Assembly (NCBI GenBank): GCA_030037055.1
Contig: JASHRZ010000555.1
Coordinates: 1 to 16,862, forward strand
Reading direction: 5' to 3'
From: Alphaproteobacteria bacterium
GTDB taxonomy: Bacteria; Pseudomonadota; Alphaproteobacteria; ATCC43930; CGMCC-115725
Length of the DNA: 16,862 nt
Each line of letters begins with the position of its first letter. The first letter of the stretch is position 1. This document shows positions 6,035 through 12,506 of the stretch, piece after piece. The notes below the pieces were generated by a model that did not search any database, was not told the origin of the DNA, and worked only from the letters and a program-made list of their open reading frames with translations. Position numbers and translations under genes: made by a program.

Positions 6035-8358
6035 TTATGCGATTTCGAGCCACTTGAACGCGGCATGCTTGACCGCGTCCAAGGCGAGGGAGAACGCCAT
6101 CGCTCCCGCGAGCACCGCTGCCACCGTCAAAGCGGGCAGGGGCGCCATGAGCGTGCCGGTGATCGCCAGGGAGGAGGCGATGCCGACATCCAGCAAGGAC
6201 GACGCCACCAACCATCCTCCGGGGCGGGAATGCCACATGTGGCCGCGGTCGCGGACGACATAGACGGTCGCCTGACTGGCGAAGACGAGCGTGATGAAGG
6301 CGAGGGCCCGTAACTCTGCGACATCGAACCCCAGGATATACTTTCCGGTCGCGACGACGCCGACGGCAAACGTCAATCCGAACAATCCAAGAATTGCCGC
6401 CACAGCGGTGATCGTGCGGATCCGCCAAGCGTCGGGCGTCGGCGATGGCGTCGCCCGGTCGGTGGTCAGCGACATCGTGATGAAATCACCGGCGATCAAG
6501 AACAAAGCCATCAGCATCGGCGTCAGCACGGCGTGACCCGTCATGATCAGACCCGCGCCCAAGAACAGGACAGGCTGGAACTTCTTGACGAGAGCATTCA
6601 GCGTGTAGGCGAGAATGCGCTGGAAGGCCGATCGGCCTTCCTTTATCGCCGTGACAATGCCCTCAAGCCCGGGCTCCGTCAGAACGAGGCTCGCCGCCGA
6701 TTTCGCCACATCCGTTGCTGTGGAGACGGTGATGCCCATCTGCGCCTGGCGCAGCGCAGGCGCGTCGTTTGCCCCGTCACCGCACATTCCGACCGTATGG
6801 GCCTTGCGCTGGAACGCCTTCACCAAGCGAAACTTGTCTTCCGGAAAAACACCGGCATAAACCGCAAAATCATCGGGGCCGACGCTGTCGGGTATTGCGC
6901 CCGGTGGACATACCCGTCCCTGCAGCCCGATCGCCGCGGCAACGGTTGCCGCCGTGGGCGCAGCGTCACCGGTCACCATCACCGTGTGTACGCCCATCGA
7001 GCGGAGCTCGGCGAGCAGATCCTTTGAGTCCGGACGCGGCGGATCGCTGAGCGCGACCAATCCGATAACCGTCGGCTGCTGGGGCGGACCGCCCGCCACC
7101 GCCAGGACTCGATATCCTTGGCGGGTCAGCCTGTCCAGCTCGGCTGCGACCGCTGGCCCCAATGGCGCGATCGACGCGATCGCCGCTGGCGCCCCCTTCA
7201 GGATGCGCTGCTCGCCGCCCTGCTGATCAACGATCAGCGCGTCCGAGGTCTTGGTCGCGGGATCGAATGGCGTCAACCGCAACACTTTGGCTTGGAGAGG
7301 CGCTGAGCATTTCGCGCGAGCCGCCGCGCGGATGGCGGCGTCCACCGGATCCTGCCCGGCATCGGAGCTGGCCAGAGCGGCAAAGGCAAGGAGGTCTTCT
7401 TCGCGAAGGCCGTCCTTGAACGGCTTGACCGCGGCGACCTCAAGCTCGTTGCGCGTGAGGGTTCCTGTCTTGTCGGCGCACAGGACATCTACGGTCGCCG
7501 CCTCGTTGACCGCCGAGAGGCGGGTCAGGAGCACGCCTCCTTTCGTGAGGGCCTGAGCGCTCAAGGCCGCGGCGAGAGTGAAGGTCGCCGGCAGCGCGAC
7601 GGGGATCGAAGCCAGCAGCGCGGTCAGCACCAGAGGTATGACGTGATCGACAGGCATGGCGATGGAGCGCGCGTATGCCACCAGCAGGACGACGACGGCG
7701 CCGTTGAAAACCGCGAGATTGCGGACGACCGCGAGAACAGCCTTCTGCTCGCCGCTTTCGGCATGAGCGATGCGCACCAGCTCCGCGGTCTTTCCGAAGT
7801 AGGTGTGTTGACCGGTCGCCGTGATCTCCGCCCTGGCCGCTCCCCTTCGCACCAGCGCGCCGGCGTAAACGGTGTTGCCGGGACCGTTCTCGACAGGAAC
7901 CGATTCGCCCGTGAGCATCGACTGGTCGAGAAGCACCGATCCTTGCAGGAGGCGAGCATCGGCTGGAACAATGCTGCCAAGAGCGATTCGAATGACATCG
8001 CCCGGCACCAGACCGGCGGCCGGCGTTTCGATCCATTGGCCGTCCCGCTTGACAAAGGCCTTCAAGGCGAGCTTCGACTTGAGGGCGGCCAGTGCGCCAT
8101 TGGCGCGCTCCTCCTGGAAGATGCCGAGGGCGATGTTGAAAATCAGCAATGCTGCGATGATGAAGGCCTCGACACGTTCGCCGATGGCCAGTTGCAGAAC
8201 GATCGCCGCCTCAAGCATCCAGGGCACGGCTCCCAGAACCGGCGCGCGATTCTCACGATCGAGGAGACATGCGGCTCGACGACGGCGTTTGGCCCGATCC
8301 GTGCCAGTCGCCGTCCGGCCTCCTGCGATGATAGACCCTCCGTCGGCGAAAGCGTCAT
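6035..8358 (-). CDS. P3A-type (proton-pumping) P-type ATPase, N-terminus out of frame
   Basis: This inner-membrane pump is of the plasma-membrane H+-ATPase subfamily. Hallmarks are MLTGES in the actuator domain, DKTGTLT with the phosphorylated Asp at 7474-7472 (about residue 296), GDGANDAPAL in the hinge, and the subfamily segment ITVSTATDVAKSAASLVLTE. The M6-like segment IAGDFITMSLTTDR keeps an Asp in the position of the proton-binding Asp. The start at ATG 8358 has an AAGGTG ribosome site and gives a proper family N-terminus (MTLSPTEGLSSQEAG to RRFWEP). The rest (from VPWMLEAAIVLQ) lies in the next frame, so one base seems missing near 8228; restored length is about 774 residues. The long frame from 8368 starts with a meaningless out-of-frame leader. 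This is a real mutation or a sequencing error. It follows the L,D-transpeptidase on the same strand. Confidence 0.85.
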
Positions 8359-8468
8359 GGCGCTTCACCTTTCGGAGCGACCGGACGGTCTGTCAAGTTG
8401 CGCAGGCGGTCCTGCAGCAGGCATTCGACGAAGAAGCCGATGCGATGGCAATGGAGGCTCGTGACCAT
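8355..8468 (-). CDS. Possible small ORF coupled to the ATPase start
   Basis: A frame whose TGA overlaps the ATPase ATG in the ATGA arrangement could encode 37 residues from ATG 8468 (MVTSLHCHRIGFFVE and on), or up to 77 from 8588. Its third codon positions are G/C-rich, like real genes here. The frame begins just after the L,D-transpeptidase stop, so translation could be coupled. No strong ribosome site precedes any of its starts, and I recognise no family. It may simply be leader sequence. Confidence 0.3.
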   Translation of the reverse strand: MVTSLHCHRIGFFVECLLQDRLRNLTDRPVAPKGEAP

Positions 8469-8592
8469 CCGCGCGGGCGAGTACGCTCTGGGCGGGGCTA
8501 GGCGCGCGTTGTTCGAGTACATGATGGTGCCAATTTTGCGTCGCATGGGGTCGGGGGTGGCGGGTCCCCGGCGGCGAAGACGGCCCATTTAG

Positions 8593-9537
8593 CTAATTCG
8601 ACGCATCGGAATTCCATGAGGCGGGTTTTTTTGCCACCGCCACCGGCAGGCCCGTGCGCTGCAAGCCGGCTTGACGGACCGCATCCCAATCGATGCGGCC
8701 GGCATGCTGCGCTGCTGCGGCGACGACGCGGCCAACGAGGTCCTCGGGAAAGACGGGCGTGACCGCCTCCATCGTGTCGATTTCCTCCGCCTGGGATTTG
8801 CTCGGATGGACTTCGACAAAAACCACATCGCCGATCCAAGCCGTCTCTACCGCCTGCCGCACCACCCGCACCGGCGTGCCCACCGATATTTCATGGAACA
8901 AACGCTCAATGTCTTCCGGATAGAGCCGGATGCAGCCATGGCTGACATTGCGGCCGACGCCGTCGGGCTTGTTGGTGCCGTGGATCAGATAGTCCGGCCA
9001 GCCGAGATGCAGTGCGAAGGCGCCGAGCGGGTTGTCGGGGCCGGGCGGGATGGCATCCGGAAGATCGGGCTCCGCGGCACGGATTGATGGGGGTGGATAC
9101 CAGGTCGGGTTGGGCTCCTTGCGTATGACGGACGTCACGCCGAGCGGGGTCGTGTCGCCGATCACGCCGATGCCGATCGGATAGGTTTCCACGCTGCGGC
9201 CGCTCGGCGGAAAATAAAACAGGCGCCATTCCGCGAGATTGATCACGATGCCCCGATGGGGAGCGTCGGGCAGAATGTACCGGGTTGGCAGCGTGACCCG
9301 CTTTCCCGCGCCGGGCAGCCAGGGATCGACGCCGCGGTTGGCGGCCATCAGCTGCGTGAAGCCAAGGTCCTTGGCGCGCGCGATGTCGAGCAGGATGTCC
9401 GGCGCATGGGTCACATAGACCCCGAGCTCGCCGACAACGGTTTGGTCTGGAGCCAACGGATACTCGGTCGCCGACGCGGGCGCGGCGGCGACGCAGAGCG
9501 CGAAAGCCGCCCAGCACTGCCATTCATGCCGCCTCAT
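8593..9537 (-). CDS. L,D-transpeptidase, YkuD family (ErfK/YbiS-like), secreted
   Basis: This periplasmic enzyme cross-links peptidoglycan or attaches proteins to meso-diaminopimelate through a catalytic cysteine. The protein has 314 residues. ATG 9537 starts a signal peptide (MRRHEWQC, hydrophobic AAFALCVAAAP, cleavage after ASA). A LysM-like segment follows (AKDLGFTQLMAANRGVDPW with GKRVTLPTRYILP). The YkuD domain has H186 in YLIHGTN and the nucleophile C202 in SHGCIRLYPED. The C-terminal extension of about 90 residues resembles that of ErfK/YbiS/YcfS. The lipoprotein gene directly upstream on the same strand encodes an Lpp-like substrate candidate, since this subfamily joins Braun lipoprotein to peptidoglycan in E. 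coli. The intergenic gap of 126 bases holds interleaved inverted repeats. The family is certain; the substrate is inferred. Confidence 0.93.
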   Translation of the reverse strand: MRRHEWQCWAAFALCVAAAPASATEYPLAPDQTVVGELGVYVTHAPDILLDIARAKDLGFTQLMAANRGVDPWLPGAGKRVTLPTRYILPDAPHRGIVINLAEWRLFYFPPSGRSVETYPIGIGVIGDTTPLGVTSVIRKEPNPTWYPPPSIRAAEPDLPDAIPPGPDNPLGAFALHLGWPDYLIHGTNKPDGVGRNVSHGCIRLYPEDIERLFHEISVGTPVRVVRQAVETAWIGDVVFVEVHPSKSQAEEIDTMEAVTPVFPEDLVGRVVAAAAQHAGRIDWDAVRQAGLQRTGLPVAVAKKPASWNSDASN

Positions 9538-9600
9538 AACGAGCCCCCAGCGCGGCTCGGCATGCGACCACGGAGTGTCCTGCAACCGGGCGCAAGCGCC

Positions 9601-9644
9601 GCGGCCCGAGCTTGGTCCGGGCCGCCTGGGCGCGAGCCAAGCTC
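9601..9644. other. Interleaved inverted repeats between lipoprotein and L,D-transpeptidase genes
   Basis: GCGGCCCG (9601-9608) pairs with CGGGCCGC (9618-9625), and GAGCTTGG (9608-9615) pairs with CCAAGCTC (9637-9644). The two 8-bp repeats interlock, so the RNA can form one hairpin or the other, or an H-type pseudoknot. No U-run follows on the minus strand, so simple intrinsic termination is unlikely. Its place just after the lipoprotein stop suggests transcript processing, stabilisation or attenuation. Confidence 0.5.
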
Positions 9645-9663
9645 GATCGAACGGCAGCGCCTG

Positions 9664-9939
9664 TTACTTCCGCAAGGTCCGCTGGAACATCCGGTCCGCC
9701 TCTTCCTTCGCCGCTTTCGCATCAGTCTCCGCCTGCTGCGCGAGCTTGAGCGCCTGATCCGCTGTCGACTGTGCACGATTGGCGGCTGCCAACGCATTTG
9801 CCGCATCCGATTTCGCGCTGTTGGCCGTCGCCAGGGCCTGGTCGGCGACGGATTTCGTTTGATCCAACGCCTGCTGGCTCGCGCACGCGCCGAGCGCGAG
9901 CGGCATCATGATTCCGACGAGTCTAATGAACCTTCGCAT
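9664..9939 (-). CDS. Lpp/OprI-like alanine-zipper lipoprotein
   Basis: This is a small outer-membrane lipoprotein, 91 residues before processing. The signal peptide MRRFIRLVGIMMPLALGAC ends in a lipobox with the lipidated Cys at 19. The mature part is a long Ala-rich coiled coil with a regular A/S/T heptad pattern (ATANSAKSDAANALAAANRA), as in Lpp and Pseudomonas OprI. The C-terminus ends RMFQRTLRK, close to the OprI ending; the terminal Lys is the residue linked to peptidoglycan in E. coli Lpp. ATG 9939 has an excellent GGAGGT site 6 bases upstream, which rules out the longer frame from 10050. The neighbouring L,D-transpeptidase is of the type that makes this link. Covalent attachment is an inference. 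Confidence 0.88.
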   Translation of the reverse strand: MRRFIRLVGIMMPLALGACASQQALDQTKSVADQALATANSAKSDAANALAAANRAQSTADQALKLAQQAETDAKAAKEEADRMFQRTLRK

Positions 9940-10235
9940 GTTCCCACCTCCGTGATCGGTCGCTGCCGCTCGAGAGCGACGGTTGCCCGTCCGACGGCGA
10001 GGATCGCTCGTCCGAGGGCGACGCATGCTGACAGGCCGATCGAGGCCCATCCTTGATCCACGTTAAAGACCGAGAAGCGATCCAACAACTCGCATCCCGA
10101 TCGAAGGCCGGCGCATGCCCCCGATTCGGACGCTGGAACGTCGCCGCATAGCCGACCGAAGGCGCACGCTCCTCCGGCGATCTGCTCGACGCGCGCACCG
10201 GGCGCGCCACGTGAACATGCGCGAGGGGATGAACG
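9940..10235. other. Intergenic stretch upstream of the lipoprotein gene
   Basis: This 296-base gap between the Crp/Fnr gene end and the lipoprotein start holds no credible gene. A weak FNR-like sequence, TTGATCCACGTTAA (10053-10066), has one perfect and one poor half site about 114 bases upstream of the lipoprotein ATG. A 6-bp hairpin lies at 9959-9980. A TTG-started frame at 9906-10088 overlaps the lipoprotein start and has no ribosome site. Confidence 0.4.
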
Positions 10236-11009
10236 TTAGTCGGAGGGCGGTTGCCGGATCCAGGACATTGCGAGGTGTGGATCGATCGCTGCAACATCGA
10301 TCAGCTTGTCGGGATCGAGGATGCGAAGCCGCCGATAGTGGAATTCGACGATCCCCTCCCGCCGCAGATCGCGCAATACCCGGTTGGCATGAACCGCGGT
10401 CAGGCCGGTCGCGTCGCCGATATGCTCTTGGGTCAAGGGAAGGTGCATCTCTTCGGTTCGGATCCCGGGCCATTGCGACCGGTAGCGGATGAACAACTCG
10501 AGGAGCAGGTGCGCAATCCGCTCGCGCGCCGAATGCCGCCCGAGGCTCGTCAGATGGTCGAAGGCCAGGCTGCAATCGCGCGAGATCAGCCACGCCAGCT
10601 GCATGCCGATCTCGGGGCGCTGCTTCGACAGCGAGTGCAGGGCCTTTCGCGGAATCACGCGCACCACCGCATCCGTCAGAGCTTGCGCGCCGAAGGTCGC
10701 CGTTGCCCCGCGAGCGGGATGGAATCCGAGCACGGCACCGGGCAGCGCGAAGTCGAGGATCTGCCGGCGCCCGTCATCGAGGAGGTTGTAGCGGAACGCC
10801 CAGCCGCTGACGAGACTGTAGATCGCGTCGCAGGGGACGCCGAGGCTGAAGATATCCTGGCCCGCCTGGAACTTGCGGTCACCCGATCTGCAGCCGGCAA
10901 GGGCGCGCAACGTCTCCGGAGTGCAGTCTTCGCAAAGCCCGTTCCGTCGCGTAATGCAGATTTGACAGTCGTTCAGGAGCGTTCGTGAGGATTTTGCTGT
11001 TCTCGCCAC
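10236..11009 (-). CDS. Crp/Fnr-family transcription regulator with N-terminal Cys cluster
   Basis: This is a cytoplasmic DNA-binding regulator of 257 residues. The N-terminus carries C15, C18, C26 and C29 in CQICITRRNGLCEDC, an FNR/FnrN-like metal-binding motif (Cx2Cx7Cx2C). The effector beta-barrel follows (about 35-150) with FALPGAVLGFHP, then the dimer helix and a winged helix-turn-helix (about 170-235, LTQEHIGDATGLTAVHANRVLRDLRR split over two helices). The Cys that gives E. coli FNR its fourth cluster ligand (MVCEIP) is replaced (VVRVIP), so any cluster would rely on the four N-terminal Cys. The recognition helix reads VHANR rather than the FNR E-x-x-S-R. No ATG precedes the Cys motif closely; GTG 11009 with a purine-rich site was chosen, and 11180 is the upper limit. 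Role: redox or oxygen control, inferred. Confidence 0.85.
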   Translation of the reverse strand: MARTAKSSRTLLNDCQICITRRNGLCEDCTPETLRALAGCRSGDRKFQAGQDIFSLGVPCDAIYSLVSGWAFRYNLLDDGRRQILDFALPGAVLGFHPARGATATFGAQALTDAVVRVIPRKALHSLSKQRPEIGMQLAWLISRDCSLAFDHLTSLGRHSARERIAHLLLELFIRYRSQWPGIRTEEMHLPLTQEHIGDATGLTAVHANRVLRDLRREGIVEFHYRRLRILDPDKLIDVAAIDPHLAMSWIRQPPSD

Positions 11010-11503
11010 CCCCGTTCCCGCCGGCGCAACGCGCCACACGCCCTCGGCCCGTTGAGAAGCTCCGCGAAAGCGCCGCTCCCTCTCGCCGCAATCGAAGCGG
11101 CTGCGATCGCCACGCGACGGGGGTCGAACGTCCCCTTGAGGCACAGATGCTCGGTCCCGGCTCACATTGCACCTCCACACCTTCCGGGCTTTGCCCTTTG
11201 ACGGATCCCGGGCGCTAGCCGGTCCAGATTATATCAACCCGCTCAGCTTGACACTGGTCTGCAAGCCCTCTGCGCACCCTGACGCGCCACCCGCCTTGCG
11301 GCGGCAAGCCGAGCAGCCCCCGCGCGGGACCGGAGGTCGATCGGCTGTGACTTTTGTCTTCGACATCAATGCGCGGCCAAGTCGGCCTGAGACGCATGCA
11401 AAGTGGCCAGAGCTTCACCCCGCGCATTTCGGCGCGCCTCGGTCGCATCAGAGGCTTCGTGGCGACGGGGCGTCGGCTTGACGCGGGCCAGGTCGACGGA
11501 TGT
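11010..11503. other. Divergent intergenic region, no gene supported
   Basis: This 494-base stretch separates the minus-strand Crp/Fnr gene from the FNR box of the plus-strand NifX-like gene. Frames on both strands (for example 11215-11517 minus and 11167-11481 plus) are arginine/proline-rich and lack motifs and ribosome sites. One small GC hairpin (11291-11295 with 11300-11304) is visible. The Crp/Fnr promoter should lie here, but I find no convincing hexamer pair. Confidence 0.5.
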
Positions 11504-11552
11504 TTGATCGAGATCAAGGTCCGCCGACGGTTATGCGGGCTAGCATAGCGCT
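11504..11552 (+). promoter_or_regulatory. FNR/FixK-dependent promoter of the NifX-like gene
   Basis: TTGATCGAGATCAA (11504-11517) matches the FNR/FixK consensus TTGAT-N4-ATCAA perfectly. A -10-like TAGCAT (11541-11546) predicts a start near 11552, placing the box centre (11510.5) at about -41.5, the spacing of class II FNR-activated promoters. The leader would be about 16 bases and contains the AGAGAGG ribosome site. Confidence 0.82.
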
Positions 11553-11567
11553 TTCAGAGAGGCAAGC

Positions 11568-11909
11568 ATGGCGCCCCCGGCTTCGCCTGAACAATCGCGC
11601 CGCACCGCGCTGCTGGTCATGCGTTCGAAGGGAGCGACGGCGCTGTCTCCGTTCTTTGGCAAGTGCGACGGCGTCCTCGTCATCGACGCCGTGAGGAAAT
11701 CGCAGGAGTTTCACGCCAACCAGCCGCGAACCGCGGACACGGTTTGCGCCTTGATCCTGAAAACCGGCGCCGCCCGTCTCGTCTGCGGTTTCATCGCAGG
11801 GCCGGAGAAGCAGCGATTGCGCGCCGCCGGCGTCGACGTGCGGCTGGGTTCATCCGCCAGCGCCGTCGAAGATCTCGCTGCGCATTTCGGCGATCTGCCC
11901 CAAGCCTAA
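11568..11909 (+). CDS. NifX/NifB-type dinitrogenase iron-molybdenum cofactor domain protein
   Basis: This is a single-domain protein of 113 residues with the fold used by NifX, NafY and the C-terminus of NifB to hold iron-sulfur or FeMo-cofactor precursors. The core reads LSPFFGKCDGVLVID, then ARLVCGFIAGPEKQRLRAAGVDVRLG and AVEDLAAHFGDLP. ATG 11568 has AGAGAGG five bases upstream. In relatives I recall, the segment after VRLG is Cys-rich (SCACAVE); here it is SSASAVE, so a metal-binding site may be reduced to the Cys in GKC and LVC. No other nif gene is in view, so a role in nitrogenase assembly is not shown. Its perfect FNR box ties it to low-oxygen growth and the neighbouring bd oxidase. 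Domain assignment is fairly sure; function is open. Confidence 0.72.
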   Translation: MAPPASPEQSRRTALLVMRSKGATALSPFFGKCDGVLVIDAVRKSQEFHANQPRTADTVCALILKTGAARLVCGFIAGPEKQRLRAAGVDVRLGSSASAVEDLAAHFGDLPQA

Positions 11910-12304
11910 CGCGTTTTCCGGCCATGGCAGAGCCGAGGTGGGCCTTTGCCGAATGAGCACAGGCGCCGGCCTTCCAGGCAACGGCACCTTAATCGAGATC
12001 AAAGATTTCTTCTGCGGACCGGAGCGATAATCTCGCAAACACGGGGACGGTGGTCCGGAGGATGGCGGGCTGATCTCGGTCAAGCCAAGAAATCGCCTTT
12101 GTCGGGAGAGCGCCTGAGCCCAGACTGGCGACCCTGAGAAGAGCGTGCTAAGGGCTCGTTGCCGCCGGCATCGCCGGCACCGAGGGAGGTCCGGCGCTAC
12201 GAGGCCGACCGGGATACCGGCTTCATTGAGCCGTGCGCGCCATCGGGTGCGATGATTCCGGACCGGGGGCTGGGGCGACGGTTGGGTTCGGGAAGGGGTG
12301 GTTG
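11910..12304 (+). other. cyd promoter region and long leader
   Basis: No gene is supported between the NifX-like gene and cydP. The stretch carries the second FNR box and -10 element, followed by about 267 bases of transcribed leader. The leader includes a stable hairpin, GCCGGC-ATC-GCCGGC (12164-12178). No T-run follows, so it is not an intrinsic terminator. I see no known riboswitch. Confidence 0.5.
11989..12038 (+). promoter_or_regulatory. FNR/FixK-dependent promoter of the cyd operon
   Basis: TTAATCGAGATCAA (11989-12002) matches the FNR/FixK consensus except for one base in the left half site. GATAAT (12026-12031) matches the -10 consensus at five of six positions and predicts a start near 12038, putting the box centre (11995.5) at about -42.5. 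The core CGAGATCAA is identical to that of the box upstream of the NifX-like gene. Confidence 0.8.
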
Positions 12305-12505
12305 ATGTCTCAGAACGGCGGATTTTTGACAGCCTTGCGCCGACAGGCTCCCGGGTGCGACATCGCCTGGGCCCTTGCATTCAAGGCCGTGGCGCTGGTC
12401 ATTCTCTATGTCGCGTTCTTCGGCCCGTCGCGCCAGGTCGCGGTGACGCCCGATCGCGCCGCGGCCGCTCTCGTCCACCCTGCTCAAAGCTCGGAAAGGC
12501 GCTGA
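12305..12505 (+). CDS. cydP: Cytochrome bd oxidase small accessory subunit CydP
   Basis: This is a 66-residue single-pass membrane protein located directly before cydA. After a short basic cytoplasmic start (LRRQAPGCDIAW) comes one membrane segment, ALAFKAVALVILYVAFF (about 23-39), with a buried Lys. The basic-helix-AFF pattern is characteristic of CydP, a poorly studied family found with cydAB. ATG 12305 has AAGGGG upstream; the longer frame from GTG 12233 lacks such a site. Its stop is one base before the cydA ATG, so translation is coupled. It probably aids assembly or stability of the oxidase, as other small bd subunits do. The assignment rests on position and pattern, not a search. Confidence 0.75.
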   Translation: MSQNGGFLTALRRQAPGCDIAWALAFKAVALVILYVAFFGPSRQVAVTPDRAAAALVHPAQSSERR

Positions 12506-12506
12506 C

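Noticed and set aside
8220..8240. Programmed ribosomal frameshift in the ATPase
   Set aside because: No slippery heptamer lies at the junction (the bases read TTCTGGGAGCCGTGCCC) and no family precedent is known to me; a deletion or read error is simpler.
7643..8464. Plus-strand frames opposite the ATPase (also 7872-8501)
   Set aside because: Antisense shadows; the opposite strand carries all P-type ATPase motifs.
9226..9250. FNR-like half site TTGATCACGATG inside the L,D-transpeptidase gene
   Set aside because: Only one half site matches, and it lies within coding sequence far from a start.
9906..10088. TTG-started minus frame of 60 codons with a hydrophobic stretch
   Set aside because: It overlaps the start of the lipoprotein gene in another frame and lacks a ribosome site.
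11215..11517. Minus-strand frame of 100 codons in the divergent region
   Set aside because: Arg/Pro-rich, no motif, and it would begin inside the FNR box of the NifX-like gene.
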